A DNA stretch of 38,099 bases, from contig JAVVWR010000026.1 of the NCBI GenBank assembly GCA_036652035.1, positions 1 through 38,099 of the forward strand. The letters are read 5' to 3'. Made by a program: the position numbers and the translations under genes. Shown in pieces: positions 21,687 to 30,887 of this stretch. Positions within the stretch are counted from its first letter, which is position 1, and each line of letters starts with the position of its first letter. Source of the stretch: JAEZVV01 sp036652035. Its GTDB lineage: Bacteria > Pseudomonadota > Gammaproteobacteria > Burkholderiales > Burkholderiaceae_F. The notes under the pieces are model-generated. The model saw only the letters and a program-made list of their open reading frames with translations. It had not been told where the DNA came from and made no database searches.

Positions 21687-23078
21687 TCAAGCGCGCCGCC
21701 AGGTGGTGCCGCCGGCCGAATCCTCAAGCACGATGCCTTGCCCGGTCAGCTCGGCACGGATGCGGTCAGCCTCGGCAAAGTTGCGCGCGGCCTTGGCCGC
21801 GGCACGGGCTTCGATCAAAGCGTCGATCGCCGCGCCGTCGACGCTGTCCGTGGCGCCGCGAACGAAGTCTTCGGACGAGCGCTGCAAAAAGCCCAGAACC
21901 TCGGCCAGTGCCTTGAGCTGACGCGCCAGCGCCGCCGACTTGCTGCGGTTGATCTCGCTCGCCAGGTCAAACAGCACGGCGGTCGCCTGCGGCGTATTGA
22001 AGTCGTCGTCCATCGCCGCGGCAAAACGCTGCGCGTGGGCTTCCAACCAGTCGAGCGGCAAGTCGTCGGCGGGCGCGTCGCGCAGAGCGGTGTAAAGCCG
22101 CATCAAGCCGGCACGAGCCTCAACGATCTGGTCGGGCGAGAAACTGATCGGGCTGCGGTAATGAGAACGCAGCATGAAGAAACGCAACACTTCGGCGCCA
22201 TTGCCTTGGCCGAACTTGGCGTTGGTCTCGGCGAGCGCATCGCGGATCGTCCAGAAATTGCCGAGCGACTTGCTCATCTTCTCCTCGCCCACACGCAGCG
22301 GACCGGAGTGCATCCAGACATTGGCGAAGGGCTGGTCGAACGCGCCTTCGCTCTGGGCGATCTCGTTCTCGTGGTGCGGGAAGATCAGGTCGGGACCACC
22401 ACCATGAATATCGAAGTGCCGGCCCAGCAGCTCGCTCGCCATCGCCGAGCATTCGATGTGCCAACCCGGCCGGCCCGAACCCCACTTCGACTCCCATTGC
22501 GGCTCGCCCGGCTTGGCGCGCTTCCACAACACAAAGTCGAGCGGATCGCGCTTGGCGCGGTCGACCTCGACCCGCTCCCCCGCGCGCAACTCGTCGAGCG
22601 TGCGACCGGAGAGCTTGCCGTAACCGGCAAAGCTGCGCACCGAGTAATCCACGTCGCCATCGCCCGCCTGGTAGGCCAGACCTTTCTTCTCGAGCAGGCC
22701 GACCAGGTCGAGCATCTGCGGGATGTAGTCAGTGGCGCGCGGCTCGTGGTCGGGCGCCAGGCAACCCAGCGCCAGCATGTCGTCCTGCATCGCGCGGCCA
22801 AAGCGCGCGGTCAGCTCCGCCGGCGTCTCGCCGTTTTCGGCCGCACGGCGAATGATCTTGTCGTCGATGTCGGTGATGTTGCGAACGAAGGTGACCTTGA
22901 ACCCGCGCGCAATCAGCCAGCGCCGCACCACGTCAAACGCGACAAAGGTACGGCCATGGCCGATGTGGGTGTAGTCGTAGACCGTGACGCCGCAGACGTA
23001 CATGCGGACGTGACCGGGCTCAATCGGGGCAAACGGCGCCTGGCTGCGCGTGAGCGTGTTGTGGATCTCGAGGGCCAT
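21687..23078 (-). CDS. cysS: Cysteinyl-tRNA synthetase
   Basis: This 463-residue class I synthetase charges tRNA-Cys. The class signatures are HIGH (38-41, in YDYTHIGHGRT) and KMSKS (267-271). The zinc ligands include Cys29 (YVCGVTVYD) and Cys210 with the HHENE motif (235-239). A GGAG ribosome site precedes the ATG at 23078, and a longer frame upstream lacks coding character. It is the first gene of a minus-strand run and is divergent from the TPR gene. Confidence 0.97.
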   Translation of the reverse strand: MALEIHNTLTRSQAPFAPIEPGHVRMYVCGVTVYDYTHIGHGRTFVAFDVVRRWLIARGFKVTFVRNITDIDDKIIRRAAENGETPAELTARFGRAMQDDMLALGCLAPDHEPRATDYIPQMLDLVGLLEKKGLAYQAGDGDVDYSVRSFAGYGKLSGRTLDELRAGERVEVDRAKRDPLDFVLWKRAKPGEPQWESKWGSGRPGWHIECSAMASELLGRHFDIHGGGPDLIFPHHENEIAQSEGAFDQPFANVWMHSGPLRVGEEKMSKSLGNFWTIRDALAETNAKFGQGNGAEVLRFFMLRSHYRSPISFSPDQIVEARAGLMRLYTALRDAPADDLPLDWLEAHAQRFAAAMDDDFNTPQATAVLFDLASEINRSKSAALARQLKALAEVLGFLQRSSEDFVRGATDSVDGAAIDALIEARAAAKAARNFAEADRIRAELTGQGIVLEDSAGGTTWRRA

Positions 23079-23283
23079 GGGCGGGAACTCCGCTGAAAGT
23101 CGGCTCGCTGGCATGGGCCTGCGCAGCCGGTGGTCGATGGACGCGAGCCGCGCCAGAGAGTCGGGCGGCGAGGAATTGGCTGGTCAACAACAGCGCAAGG
23201 CGTGCATCGGCAGAGGCGGGAGTGCTTTGTTTAGAATGCGCCGCAGTATAGCCGCCGCCGTCCTGTCGCCCAGGGCGCTTGCC

Positions 23284-23862
23284 ATGAAGCGACTCCTCGC
23301 CGTATTTCCCGCTGCCGTCCTGCCCTTGCTGACCACGCTTACGCCCGGCTTGGCCAGTGCGCAGACCTCGTTCTCACCCAACACGTCCATGGTGGCCAAG
23401 CCGGTCGAACCGACCGCGGTCGAACGGGTTCAACAACTCGTCCGCTCGGGCCAGCGCGACAAGGCGCTCGCCGAGGCTGACACGGCACTCGCCACCAATC
23501 CGAAAAACGCGCAGCTGCGTTTTGTGCGTGCCGTCTTGCTGGCCGACCTCGGGCGCAGCGCCGAGGCCAAGGCGAGTTTCGAGCAATTGATTCAGGACTA
23601 CCCCGAGCTGCCCGAGCCCTACAACAATCTGGCGGCGATCATCGCGGGGGAAGGCCGCCTGGCACAGGCCGAGCAATTGCTCAAGGCCGCGCTCGACGCC
23701 AACCCGAGCTTCGCCACTGCGCATGAAAACCTGGGCGACCTTTACCTGAGACTGGCGGCCGACGCTTACGCCAAGGCGACCCAGCTCGCTCCCACCAATC
23801 GCGCTGCTGCAGCCAAGCTCAAGCAGGTCAGAGAGCTCGCAGCCCGCACGACCGCGCGCTGA
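23284..23862 (+). CDS. Tetratricopeptide-repeat periplasmic protein
   Basis: This 192-residue protein has a signal peptide (MKRLLAVFPAAVLPLLTTL, cleavage near LASAQ). TPR motifs cover about residues 45-150 (VQQLVRSGQRDKALAEADTA, LAAIIAGEGRLAQAEQLLKA, HENLGDLYLRLAADAYAKAT). TPRs are protein-protein interaction scaffolds; the partner is unknown. The gene is followed 22 bases later by ppiA, so a role in envelope protein folding is possible but unproven. The upstream 205 bases hold a possible -10 box (TAGAAT, 23232-23237). Confidence 0.85.
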   Translation: MKRLLAVFPAAVLPLLTTLTPGLASAQTSFSPNTSMVAKPVEPTAVERVQQLVRSGQRDKALAEADTALATNPKNAQLRFVRAVLLADLGRSAEAKASFEQLIQDYPELPEPYNNLAAIIAGEGRLAQAEQLLKAALDANPSFATAHENLGDLYLRLAADAYAKATQLAPTNRAAAAKLKQVRELAARTTAR

Positions 23863-23884
23863 TCCCAGCGCAAGGAAAGCTCCC

Positions 23885-24451
23885 ATGAAGATGATCCGCA
23901 CCGCCCTCGCCGCTCTTGCCTGCCTGTCGCTGGCGCAAGCCGCCAATGCCGCCGAACCGCGCGTCGCGCTCGATACCAGCGCCGGCAAGATCGTGGTCGA
24001 GCTCGCGCCCGCAAAGGCGCCCACCACCGTCGCCAACTTCCTCGCCTACGTCAAGAAAGGCCAGTACGACGGCACCGTGTTCCACCGCGTGATTCCCGGC
24101 TTCATGATCCAGGGCGGCGGCTTCACGCCCGACATGAAGGAAAAACCGACCGCCAAGCCGATTCCGCTCGAAGCGCGCAACGGCCTCTCCAATGCGCGCG
24201 GCACCATCGCCATGGCGCGCACGGGCAACCCCAATTCCGCCACCGCCCAATTCTTCATCAACGTGGCGGACAACCCGCGGCTCGATGCCGACCAGGCCGC
24301 CGACGGCCACGGCTACGCCGTGTTCGGCAAAGTGGTCGAAGGCATGGATGCGGTCGACAAGATCCGCGCCGTGCCCACCAGCCGCCGTGGCATGTTCAGC
24401 GACGTACCGGTCGAGCCGGTCGTCATCAAGTCCGCCAAGCTCATCGACTGA
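23885..24451 (+). CDS. ppiA: Periplasmic peptidyl-prolyl cis-trans isomerase (cyclophilin)
   Basis: This 188-residue protein has a Sec signal ending AANAAEP (about residue 23). The cyclophilin active site is VFHRVIPGFMIQGGGF (65-80, Arg68) with SATAQFFINVADN (118-130). It speeds proline isomerisation during folding in the periplasm. An AAGGA ribosome site lies before the ATG. It is followed at once by the cytosolic paralogue, the usual pairing in betaproteobacteria. Confidence 0.95.
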   Translation: MKMIRTALAALACLSLAQAANAAEPRVALDTSAGKIVVELAPAKAPTTVANFLAYVKKGQYDGTVFHRVIPGFMIQGGGFTPDMKEKPTAKPIPLEARNGLSNARGTIAMARTGNPNSATAQFFINVADNPRLDADQAADGHGYAVFGKVVEGMDAVDKIRAVPTSRRGMFSDVPVEPVVIKSAKLID

Positions 24452-24462
24452 AAGGAAAACCC

Positions 24463-24954
24463 ATGATTCGCATGACCACCAACCACGGCATCGTCGACAT
24501 CGAACTCGATTTCGAAAAAGCGCCCAAGTCCGCCGCCAACTTCGAGCAATACGTCAAGGAAGGTCACTTCGACGGCACGATCTTTCACCGCGTGATCAAC
24601 GGCTTCATGATCCAGGGTGGCGGTTTCGAGCCCGGCATGAAGCAAAAGGGCACCCGCGCACCGATCGAGAACGAAGCCAACAACGGCCTCAAGAACAACA
24701 AGTACACCCTCGCCATGGCCCGCACCGGCGACCCGCACTCGGCCACCGCGCAGTTCTTCATCAACGTCGCCGACAACGACTTCCTCAACCACACCGCTCC
24801 CAACCAGCAAGGCTGGGGCTATGCCGTCTTTGGCAAGGTGGTTGCTGGTACCGACGTGATCGACGCGATCAAGACGGTCAAGACCGGCAAGCACGGCTTT
24901 CACGGCGACGTTCCCGTCACCGACGTGGTGATCGAAAAGGCCGAGATCCTCTAA
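24463..24954 (+). CDS. ppiB: Cytosolic peptidyl-prolyl cis-trans isomerase (cyclophilin)
   Basis: This 163-residue protein has no signal peptide. The cyclophilin motifs are IFHRVINGFMIQGGGF (40-55) and SATAQFFINVADN. It is similar in length to E. coli PpiB. AAAGGAAA before the ATG is a good ribosome site. Only 11 bases separate it from ppiA, and the next gene begins directly at its stop codon. Confidence 0.96.
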   Translation: MIRMTTNHGIVDIELDFEKAPKSAANFEQYVKEGHFDGTIFHRVINGFMIQGGGFEPGMKQKGTRAPIENEANNGLKNNKYTLAMARTGDPHSATAQFFINVADNDFLNHTAPNQQGWGYAVFGKVVAGTDVIDAIKTVKTGKHGFHGDVPVTDVVIEKAEIL

Positions 24955-25755
24955 GTGACGGCCGGTGCGCTCGATTCCACCCCGCCGGCGCTAGCGGTGG
25001 CGACTGCGGTCGCCCCGCTCGTCAATCCGGTCTTCATCGCCGACCTGCATCTGGCGCCCAACAAGCCGGCCACGCTGGCTCGGTTTGCCCGCTTCATGCA
25101 GGAAGACGCGCCGCGCTATGCCGAGCTCGTGATCCTGGGCGACCTGTTCGAGTTCTGGGTGGGTGATGACACGGCCGCCCAGGCCGCGCCGGTGATCGCG
25201 CTCCTGGCCGCCGCTGCCCAGCGTGGCCAGCGCGTCTTGCTGATGCACGGCAATCGCGACCCGCTGCTGGGCCGCGACTTCGAACGGGCCACCGGCGGCG
25301 TCCTGCTGGCCGATCCGATCGTGGTCGATGTGACTGGCACGCCCACCCTGCTCGCTCACGGCGACGCCTGGTGCACGCTCGACGTGGCCTATCAGCAATT
25401 CCGCGTCATGGCGCGCAACCCCGATTGGCAACGTGCCGTGCTCGCCAAGAGCATCGAGGAGCGCATCGCCATGGCGCGCGGCGCACGCGCCGAGAGCGAA
25501 AGCGCCAAGAGCATGAAGGCGATGGACATCATGGATGTCACGCCCGAGGTGGTCGAGGCCGCCATGCTCGCGGCCGGCGTGACCCGTCTGATCCACGGCC
25601 ACACGCACCGCCCCGCGGCCCATGAATTCCGCCGCGACGGCCGCAAGTTCGAACGCTGGGTTCTGCCCGACTGGGAGTTCGAGGATGGCGAAGTGCGCGG
25701 CGGCTATCTCGATTTCGAGGCCGGCGCGCCGCGCCTGATCTTGTTCAACGACTGA
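24955..25755 (+). CDS. lpxH: UDP-2,3-diacylglucosamine diphosphatase
   Basis: This 266-residue enzyme hydrolyses UDP-2,3-diacylglucosamine to lipid X in lipid A synthesis, at the inner face of the membrane. Calcineurin-type metal motifs are visible: IADLHLAP (Asp30, His32), ILGDLFEFWVGDD, MHGNRDPLLG, LLAHGDAW and HGHTHRPAAH. The GTG start directly follows the ppiB TAA, so translation is probably coupled. It gives an N-terminal extension of about 23 residues over E. coli LpxH; a second GTG near 24997 is an alternative. Confidence 0.93.
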   Translation: MTAGALDSTPPALAVATAVAPLVNPVFIADLHLAPNKPATLARFARFMQEDAPRYAELVILGDLFEFWVGDDTAAQAAPVIALLAAAAQRGQRVLLMHGNRDPLLGRDFERATGGVLLADPIVVDVTGTPTLLAHGDAWCTLDVAYQQFRVMARNPDWQRAVLAKSIEERIAMARGARAESESAKSMKAMDIMDVTPEVVEAAMLAAGVTRLIHGHTHRPAAHEFRRDGRKFERWVLPDWEFEDGEVRGGYLDFEAGAPRLILFND

Positions 25756-25784
25756 GCCGTGGCTGGCGACGGCCGAGCCCAGCC

Positions 25785-26540
25785 TCAGTCGTCAACCAGC
25801 TTGTTGAGCTGAGCGGCGTCAACCGCCGCCGGTTCGGCCGCCGTCACCTCGACCGCAATGCCGCTGCGAGCCAAGGCTGCCTGCAAGCGTTCAATCTGGC
25901 GCTGCTGCGCGCCGGCGCAGTCGATCAGACCATGCAAGGCCTTGACCAGCGGGTCTTCCGCTCCCTGCACCACGCCGTAAGCGACAAAGCGCGACGCAGC
26001 CTGCGCGGCCGCGTTCGCGGGAGCCTCCTGGCCCACCAGCCGCGCCGGGTTGCCGACCGCGGTAGCGCCCGCCGGCACTTCCTTGATCACCACCGCGTTG
26101 GAGCCGATCCGCGCGCCTGCGCCCACCGTAAAGCCGCCCAGCACCTTGGCGCCAGCCCCGACAATCACGCCTGGTTCGAGCGTGGGGTGGCGCTTGGCCC
26201 CCTTGACGAGCGAGGTGCCGCCCAGCGTGACGCCGTGGTAGATGGTGCAATCGTCGCCCACCACCGCGGTCTCGCCGATCACCACGCCCATGCCGTGGTC
26301 GATGAAGACGCGGCGGCCGATCGTGGCTCCGGGGTGGATCTCGATCCCGGTGGTAAAGCGCCCAAGGTTGGAGACACAGCGACCCAGCGTGGTCCAGCCG
26401 CCACGCCAAAGCGCGCGGGCCAGACGATGGAACCACAAGGCGTGCAAGCCGGGGTAACAGAAAAAGACCTCGATCTTCGAGCGCGCCGCCGGGTCGCGCT
26501 CGAAGATGCAGGCGATGTCTTCGCGCATGCGTTTGAACAT
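25785..26540 (-). CDS. cysE: Serine O-acetyltransferase
   Basis: This 251-residue cytosolic enzyme makes O-acetylserine, the carbon skeleton for cysteine. The helical N-terminal domain contains MREDIACIFERDPAARSKIE (4-23). A left-handed beta-helix of hexapeptide repeats follows: GIEIHPGATIGRRVFIDHGMG, then GVTLGGTSLVKGAKRHPTL. The C-terminal 60 residues extend beyond the helix and are Ala/Gln-rich. It is convergent with lpxH and lies 24 bases after trmJ, on the same strand. Confidence 0.94.
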   Translation of the reverse strand: MFKRMREDIACIFERDPAARSKIEVFFCYPGLHALWFHRLARALWRGGWTTLGRCVSNLGRFTTGIEIHPGATIGRRVFIDHGMGVVIGETAVVGDDCTIYHGVTLGGTSLVKGAKRHPTLEPGVIVGAGAKVLGGFTVGAGARIGSNAVVIKEVPAGATAVGNPARLVGQEAPANAAAQAASRFVAYGVVQGAEDPLVKALHGLIDCAGAQQRQIERLQAALARSGIAVEVTAAEPAAVDAAQLNKLVDD

Positions 26541-26564
26541 GAATTCCTCGAGGAGCCGCGGGCC

Positions 26565-27377
26565 TTATTCGCCGCGGCGAGCCGTCTTGCTGCCGGCACG
26601 TTCGGCGCGCGGGCGGATGATGGCAGCGCACACCCCGCGCAGCAGATCGACCTCGGTCATGGTCAAACCGGCACGGGCAAAAAGACGCCGCAGGCGCGGC
26701 AGCAGAAATTTGGGTTCCTCGGGTTTGTGCGCGCCGATGGCGATCATGGCGTTTTCAAGATGCGCGTAGAAACCTTCGATCGCCGCCACCGTGGCTGGCG
26801 GATCTTCCTCGAAGCGGCGCTGGCCTTGCCGCAAATCGCCCGAGGCGCGCAAGGCGATCTGGCATTCGTAGGCCGCCACTTGCACGGCTTGCGCCAGGTT
26901 GAGCGAGGGGAACTCGGGGTTGGCCGGAATCGCGCAACACGCCTGGCACAGATCGACCTGTTCGTTGGTCAGTCCCGAACGCTCGGTGCCGAACACAAAG
27001 GCCAGGTCTTGCGCACCGGCCGTGGCCAGATGCGCCCGGGCCTCGTCGGCGCAGGCCCGCATCTCGGAAATCGGCGGACCGTAAAGGCGGTCGTAACCGC
27101 TCATGGCCCAGGCCCGGGTCACACCCTCGAGCGCGCCGGCCAGGTTGGCGTGGCTGCGGCTTGCGGCGAGCACATCGGCCGCCGACGTGCAGAAGGCAAT
27201 GGCATCGGGGTGTTCCCGGTAGTCGGGAAATCGAGGGTCAACCACGTGCAGCGAACCGAAGCCCATGGTCTTGATCGCTCGTGCGGCGGCACCGATATTG
27301 CCGGGGTGGCTCGGTTCCACCAGCACGAATCTCACTCGTTTTACGTCCTGCTCGAAAGCCAATTGATCTGCGTCCAT
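26565..27377 (-). CDS. trmJ: tRNA (cytidine/uridine-2'-O-)-methyltransferase TrmJ
   Basis: This 270-residue SpoU-class (SPOUT) methyltransferase is expected to modify position 32 of the anticodon loop of tRNAs. The three family motifs are VLVEPSHPGNIGAAARA, LAFVFGTERSGLTNEQ and PSLNLAQAVQV, the last two forming the knotted SAM site. ATG at 27377 is preferred over GTG at 27386. The C-terminal region is helical, as usual for TrmJ. It is divergent from suhB with a 54-base shared promoter region. Confidence 0.93.
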   Translation of the reverse strand: MDADQLAFEQDVKRVRFVLVEPSHPGNIGAAARAIKTMGFGSLHVVDPRFPDYREHPDAIAFCTSAADVLAASRSHANLAGALEGVTRAWAMSGYDRLYGPPISEMRACADEARAHLATAGAQDLAFVFGTERSGLTNEQVDLCQACCAIPANPEFPSLNLAQAVQVAAYECQIALRASGDLRQGQRRFEEDPPATVAAIEGFYAHLENAMIAIGAHKPEEPKFLLPRLRRLFARAGLTMTEVDLLRGVCAAIIRPRAERAGSKTARRGE

Positions 27378-27431
27378 TAGAATCACAGGTCCAGTCTAAA
27401 CGCCGCGGGCTCTGCCCAAACGGTGACCCTC

Positions 27432-28226
27432 ATGCATCCGATGCTAAACACGGCCGTCAAGGCCGCCCGCAAAGCGGGGTCCATCATTACTCGCGCCAGT
27501 CGCGATATCGACGTGATTCGCGTCGGCCAAAAGGGTCGCGGCGACTTCGTCACCGAAGTCGACCACGCTGCCGAAGCGGCCATTGTCGAGATCCTGCACA
27601 AGGCCTATCCCGACCACGCCATCCTCGCCGAAGAGAGCGGTGCTTCGGGCGATAGCGAATACACCTGGATCATCGACCCGCTCGACGGCACGACCAATTT
27701 CATTCACGGTTTCCCGCAGTTCGCGGTCTCGATCGCTCTCCAGCATCGCGGCCAGATCACCCAGGCCGTGGTCCACGACCCGAGCCGCAACGAGATCTTC
27801 ACCGCCACCCGTGGTGGCGGCGCCTATCTCGACGAGCGCCGGATCCGCGTCTCCAAGCGCGACCAGATGCGCGACGCCCTGATCGGCACCGGCTTTCCGT
27901 TCCGCGAGATGAGCCACCTCGACCAGTATTGCGAGATGTTCAAGGCGGTCGCTCAGGAAACCGCCGGCATTCGCCGCCCGGGCGCCGCGGCGCTCGACCT
28001 CGCCTATGTGGCCTGCGGCCGCGTCGACGGTTTCTGGGAAATGGGCCTGGCGCCGTGGGACATGGCTGCTGGCAGCTTGCTGATTCTCGAAGCCGGTGGC
28101 CTGGTCACCGACTTCGCCGGTGAGCCGGGCTACCTCGAGAGCGGAAAAGTGGTTGCCGGCAATCCCAAGGTGTTCGGTCAGCTGCTCAAGCTCATCCAGG
28201 GCGCCAACGCCAAACCTGCGCGTTGA
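27432..28226 (+). CDS. suhB: Inositol monophosphatase family protein SuhB
   Basis: This 264-residue metal-dependent phosphatase shows ILAEESGASGD (Glu67, Glu68), WIIDPLDGTTNF (79-90, Asp82 and Asp85) and LAPWDMAAGSLLILEAGG, the three metal-site motifs of the family. In related bacteria SuhB also binds the rRNA antitermination complex. ATG at 27432 gives the family N terminus (MHPMLNTAVKAARKAG). The stop TGA overlaps the mutS start by one base (TGATG). Confidence 0.95.
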   Translation: MHPMLNTAVKAARKAGSIITRASRDIDVIRVGQKGRGDFVTEVDHAAEAAIVEILHKAYPDHAILAEESGASGDSEYTWIIDPLDGTTNFIHGFPQFAVSIALQHRGQITQAVVHDPSRNEIFTATRGGGAYLDERRIRVSKRDQMRDALIGTGFPFREMSHLDQYCEMFKAVAQETAGIRRPGAAALDLAYVACGRVDGFWEMGLAPWDMAAGSLLILEAGGLVTDFAGEPGYLESGKVVAGNPKVFGQLLKLIQGANAKPAR

Positions 28227-30823
28227 TGGGCGGCGTGCCCACCGCTGCCGGCGCGGAGTTGGCCGGCCACACTCCCATGATGCAGCAGTTCCTGCGCATC
28301 AAGGCGCAGCACCCCGGCGTGCTGCTGCTCTACCGGATGGGGGACTTCTACGAGCTCTTCTTTGACGATGCCGAGCGGGCGCACCGCCTGATCGGCATCA
28401 CGCTCACGCGCCGCGGCACCTCCAACGGCAAGCCGATCCCGATGGCGGGCGTGCCGGTGGTCTCGCTCGAGCAATACCTCGCGCGCCTGGTCAAGCTCGG
28501 CGAAAGCGTCGCGATCTGCGAGCAGATCGGCGACCCGGCCACGAGCAAGGGCCCGGTCGAGCGCAAGGTGATGCGGATCGTCACGCCCGGCACCCTGACC
28601 GACACCGGGCTGCTGGCCGACAAGAGCGACTCGGCGCTGCTGGCGATCGCGCCGCCCGCCAAGCGCGGTGCCGATTTCGGCCTCGCCTGGCTGGTGCTCT
28701 CCTCGGGCGAGCTGCGCGCGACCAGCGTGGCCGCCGCGCAATTGGCAAGCGAACTCGCGCGAGTCGCTCCCAGCGAAGTCCTGGTGCCCGAAGCCTGGCG
28801 CGACAAGCTGCCCACGGTTGACGTGGCCCTCACCGCTCTGCCCGACTGGCACTTCGATGCCGGTCACGGCGCCACCCAGCTCAAGCAGCAGTTCTCGGTC
28901 GGCGCGCTCGACGCCTATGGCGTGGCCGAGCGGCCCGAGGTGCTGGCCGCCGCCGGTGCTCTGCTGGGCTACGCCCACGCCACCCAGGGCGACGCTCTAC
29001 CACACGTCACTGCGCTGACGCTGGAATCGAGCGCCGATTACATCGGGCTCGACGCCGCCACCCGCCGCAACCTCGAGATCAGCGAGACCTTGCGCGGCGA
29101 AGACGGTCCCACGCTTTTCAAGCTGCTCGATCACTGCGCCACCGGCATGGGCAGCCGCCGCCTGCGGCACTGGTTGCACCACCCGCTGCGCGACCGCGAG
29201 CAGGCCGCCGCCCGCCACGAGGCGATTGCCGCCCTGCTCGCCGCGCCCGAGCGCCTGACGCAGCTCGCTGCCGAGCTCGACGCCATGCCCGACATCGAGC
29301 GCATCGCCGCTCGCATCGCCCTGGCTAGCGTCAAGCCGCGCGAACTCGCGGCGCTGCGTGAAGCCTTGCCGCGCGTCGCAGGCCTGGCCGAGACCGCCGG
29401 CAGTTTTGCCGCGCCGCTGACCCTGGTGCTGGCAAGTGATCTGGCGCCGCCGACGGAACTGGCCCGCCTGCTCATCCGCGCGCTGCTCGCCGAACCGGCC
29501 TACCAGGCGCGCGACGGCGACGTGATCGCACCGGGGTTCGATGCCGAGCTCGACGAACTGCGCACCCTGCGCGACAACACCGGCCAGTTTCTGATCGACC
29601 TCGAAGCACGCGAGCGCGAGCGCACCGGCATCAGCAATCTGCGAGTCGAGTACAACCGGGTTCACGGTTTTTACATCGAGGTCAGCCACGGCCAGGCCGA
29701 CAAGGTGCCCGACGATTACCGCCGGCGCCAGACACTCAAGAACGCCGAGCGCTTCATCACGCCCGAGCTCAAGAGCTTCGAAGACAAGGCTTTGTCGGCG
29801 CGCGAGCGTGCGGTCGCGCGCGAAAAATCGCTCTACGACGCGCTGGTGGTCGCGGCCGCGCCGCACGTGCCGGTGCTGATGCGGCTGGCCGAAGCAATCG
29901 CCGCGCTCGATGCGCTGGCGGCGCTCGCCCGTCACGCAGCGGCCGCCGGCTGGGTCCGACCCAACCTTGACGACGCACCCGGGATCGAGATCCTTGGCGG
30001 CCGCCACGCGGTGGTCGAGAAAAGTCTCGAGACCTATGTACCGAACGACTGCGTGTTGGTGCCGGGTCGCCGCCTGCTGGTGATCACCGGCCCGAACATG
30101 GGCGGCAAATCGACCTTCATGCGTTCGATCGCGCTGATCTCACTCTTGGCGTATGCGGGCAGCTTTGTGCCAGCCGCCAGCGCCAAGCTCGGACCGGTCG
30201 ATCGAATCCTGACTCGGATTGGCGCGGCCGACGATCTGGCGCGCGGCCGCTCGACTTTCATGGTCGAGATGACCGAGGCGGCGGCAATCCTGCATCAGGC
30301 CACCGAACAAAGCCTGGTGTTGATGGACGAGATCGGCCGCGGCACCTCGACCTTCGATGGCCTGGCGCTGGCCGGTGCGATCGCGCGCGAGCTCGCTGAA
30401 GGCCGGCACAGCCTGACGCTGTTTGCCACTCACTACTTCGAGCTGACCCAGTTGGCTGAACAAGTGGCCGAAGTCGCCAACGTCCACGTGACGGCGGTCG
30501 AGGCGGGCGGCAAGGTGGTCTTCCTGCACGAGGTGCGAGAAGGCCCCGCCAGCCAGAGCTATGGCCTGGCGGTAGCGCAGCTGGCCGGCGTGCCATCGGC
30601 CGTGATCCGGCGCGCCCGTGGCCTCTTGGCTCAGCTCGAGGAACGCGCCTTGCACCGCGACGCCCAGCTCGATCTGTTTGCCGCCGCCGCTCCCGTGGCC
30701 GAGCCCGAGATGGCGCTGATCGACCCGCTGCGCGAGCGCCTGGCCGCGCTCGATGTCGATTCGCTCAGCGCACGCGACGCCCTGGCGCTGATCTACGAAC
30801 TGGCGCAACAGGCTCGCGAGTAG
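28226..30823 (+). CDS. mutS: DNA mismatch repair protein MutS
   Basis: This 865-residue ATPase recognises mismatches and recruits MutL. The mismatch-binding Phe-x-Glu motif is GDFYELF (39-45). The central lever and clamp domains follow, then Walker A GPNMGGKST (about 622-630), STFMVEMTEAA and the Walker B region VLMDEIGRGTSTFDG. The C-terminal helix-turn-helix for dimers and a short tail are present. The length is normal. It is translationally coupled to suhB and ends before a strong terminator. Confidence 0.97.
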   Translation: MGGVPTAAGAELAGHTPMMQQFLRIKAQHPGVLLLYRMGDFYELFFDDAERAHRLIGITLTRRGTSNGKPIPMAGVPVVSLEQYLARLVKLGESVAICEQIGDPATSKGPVERKVMRIVTPGTLTDTGLLADKSDSALLAIAPPAKRGADFGLAWLVLSSGELRATSVAAAQLASELARVAPSEVLVPEAWRDKLPTVDVALTALPDWHFDAGHGATQLKQQFSVGALDAYGVAERPEVLAAAGALLGYAHATQGDALPHVTALTLESSADYIGLDAATRRNLEISETLRGEDGPTLFKLLDHCATGMGSRRLRHWLHHPLRDREQAAARHEAIAALLAAPERLTQLAAELDAMPDIERIAARIALASVKPRELAALREALPRVAGLAETAGSFAAPLTLVLASDLAPPTELARLLIRALLAEPAYQARDGDVIAPGFDAELDELRTLRDNTGQFLIDLEARERERTGISNLRVEYNRVHGFYIEVSHGQADKVPDDYRRRQTLKNAERFITPELKSFEDKALSARERAVAREKSLYDALVVAAAPHVPVLMRLAEAIAALDALAALARHAAAAGWVRPNLDDAPGIEILGGRHAVVEKSLETYVPNDCVLVPGRRLLVITGPNMGGKSTFMRSIALISLLAYAGSFVPAASAKLGPVDRILTRIGAADDLARGRSTFMVEMTEAAAILHQATEQSLVLMDEIGRGTSTFDGLALAGAIARELAEGRHSLTLFATHYFELTQLAEQVAEVANVHVTAVEAGGKVVFLHEVREGPASQSYGLAVAQLAGVPSAVIRRARGLLAQLEERALHRDAQLDLFAAAAPVAEPEMALIDPLRERLAALDVDSLSARDALALIYELAQQARE

Positions 30824-30837
30824 TCCAAGACTCGGCG

Positions 30838-30871
30838 AAAAAAGGGGACGCCACGCGGCGCCCCTTTTTTT
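30838..30871. terminator. Bidirectional terminator between mutS and the FKBP gene
   Basis: GGGGACGCC (30844-30852) pairs with GGCGCCCC (30857-30864), with one bulged A and a four-base loop. Six A precede and seven T follow, so it serves both convergent genes. Confidence 0.92.
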
Positions 30872-30887
30872 GATCCGGCGCGCAGCT

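Noticed and set aside
23050..23283. N-terminal extension of the TPR protein to 23050
   Set aside because: It overlaps the cysS start on the other strand and lacks coding character; ATG 23284 gives a complete signal peptide.
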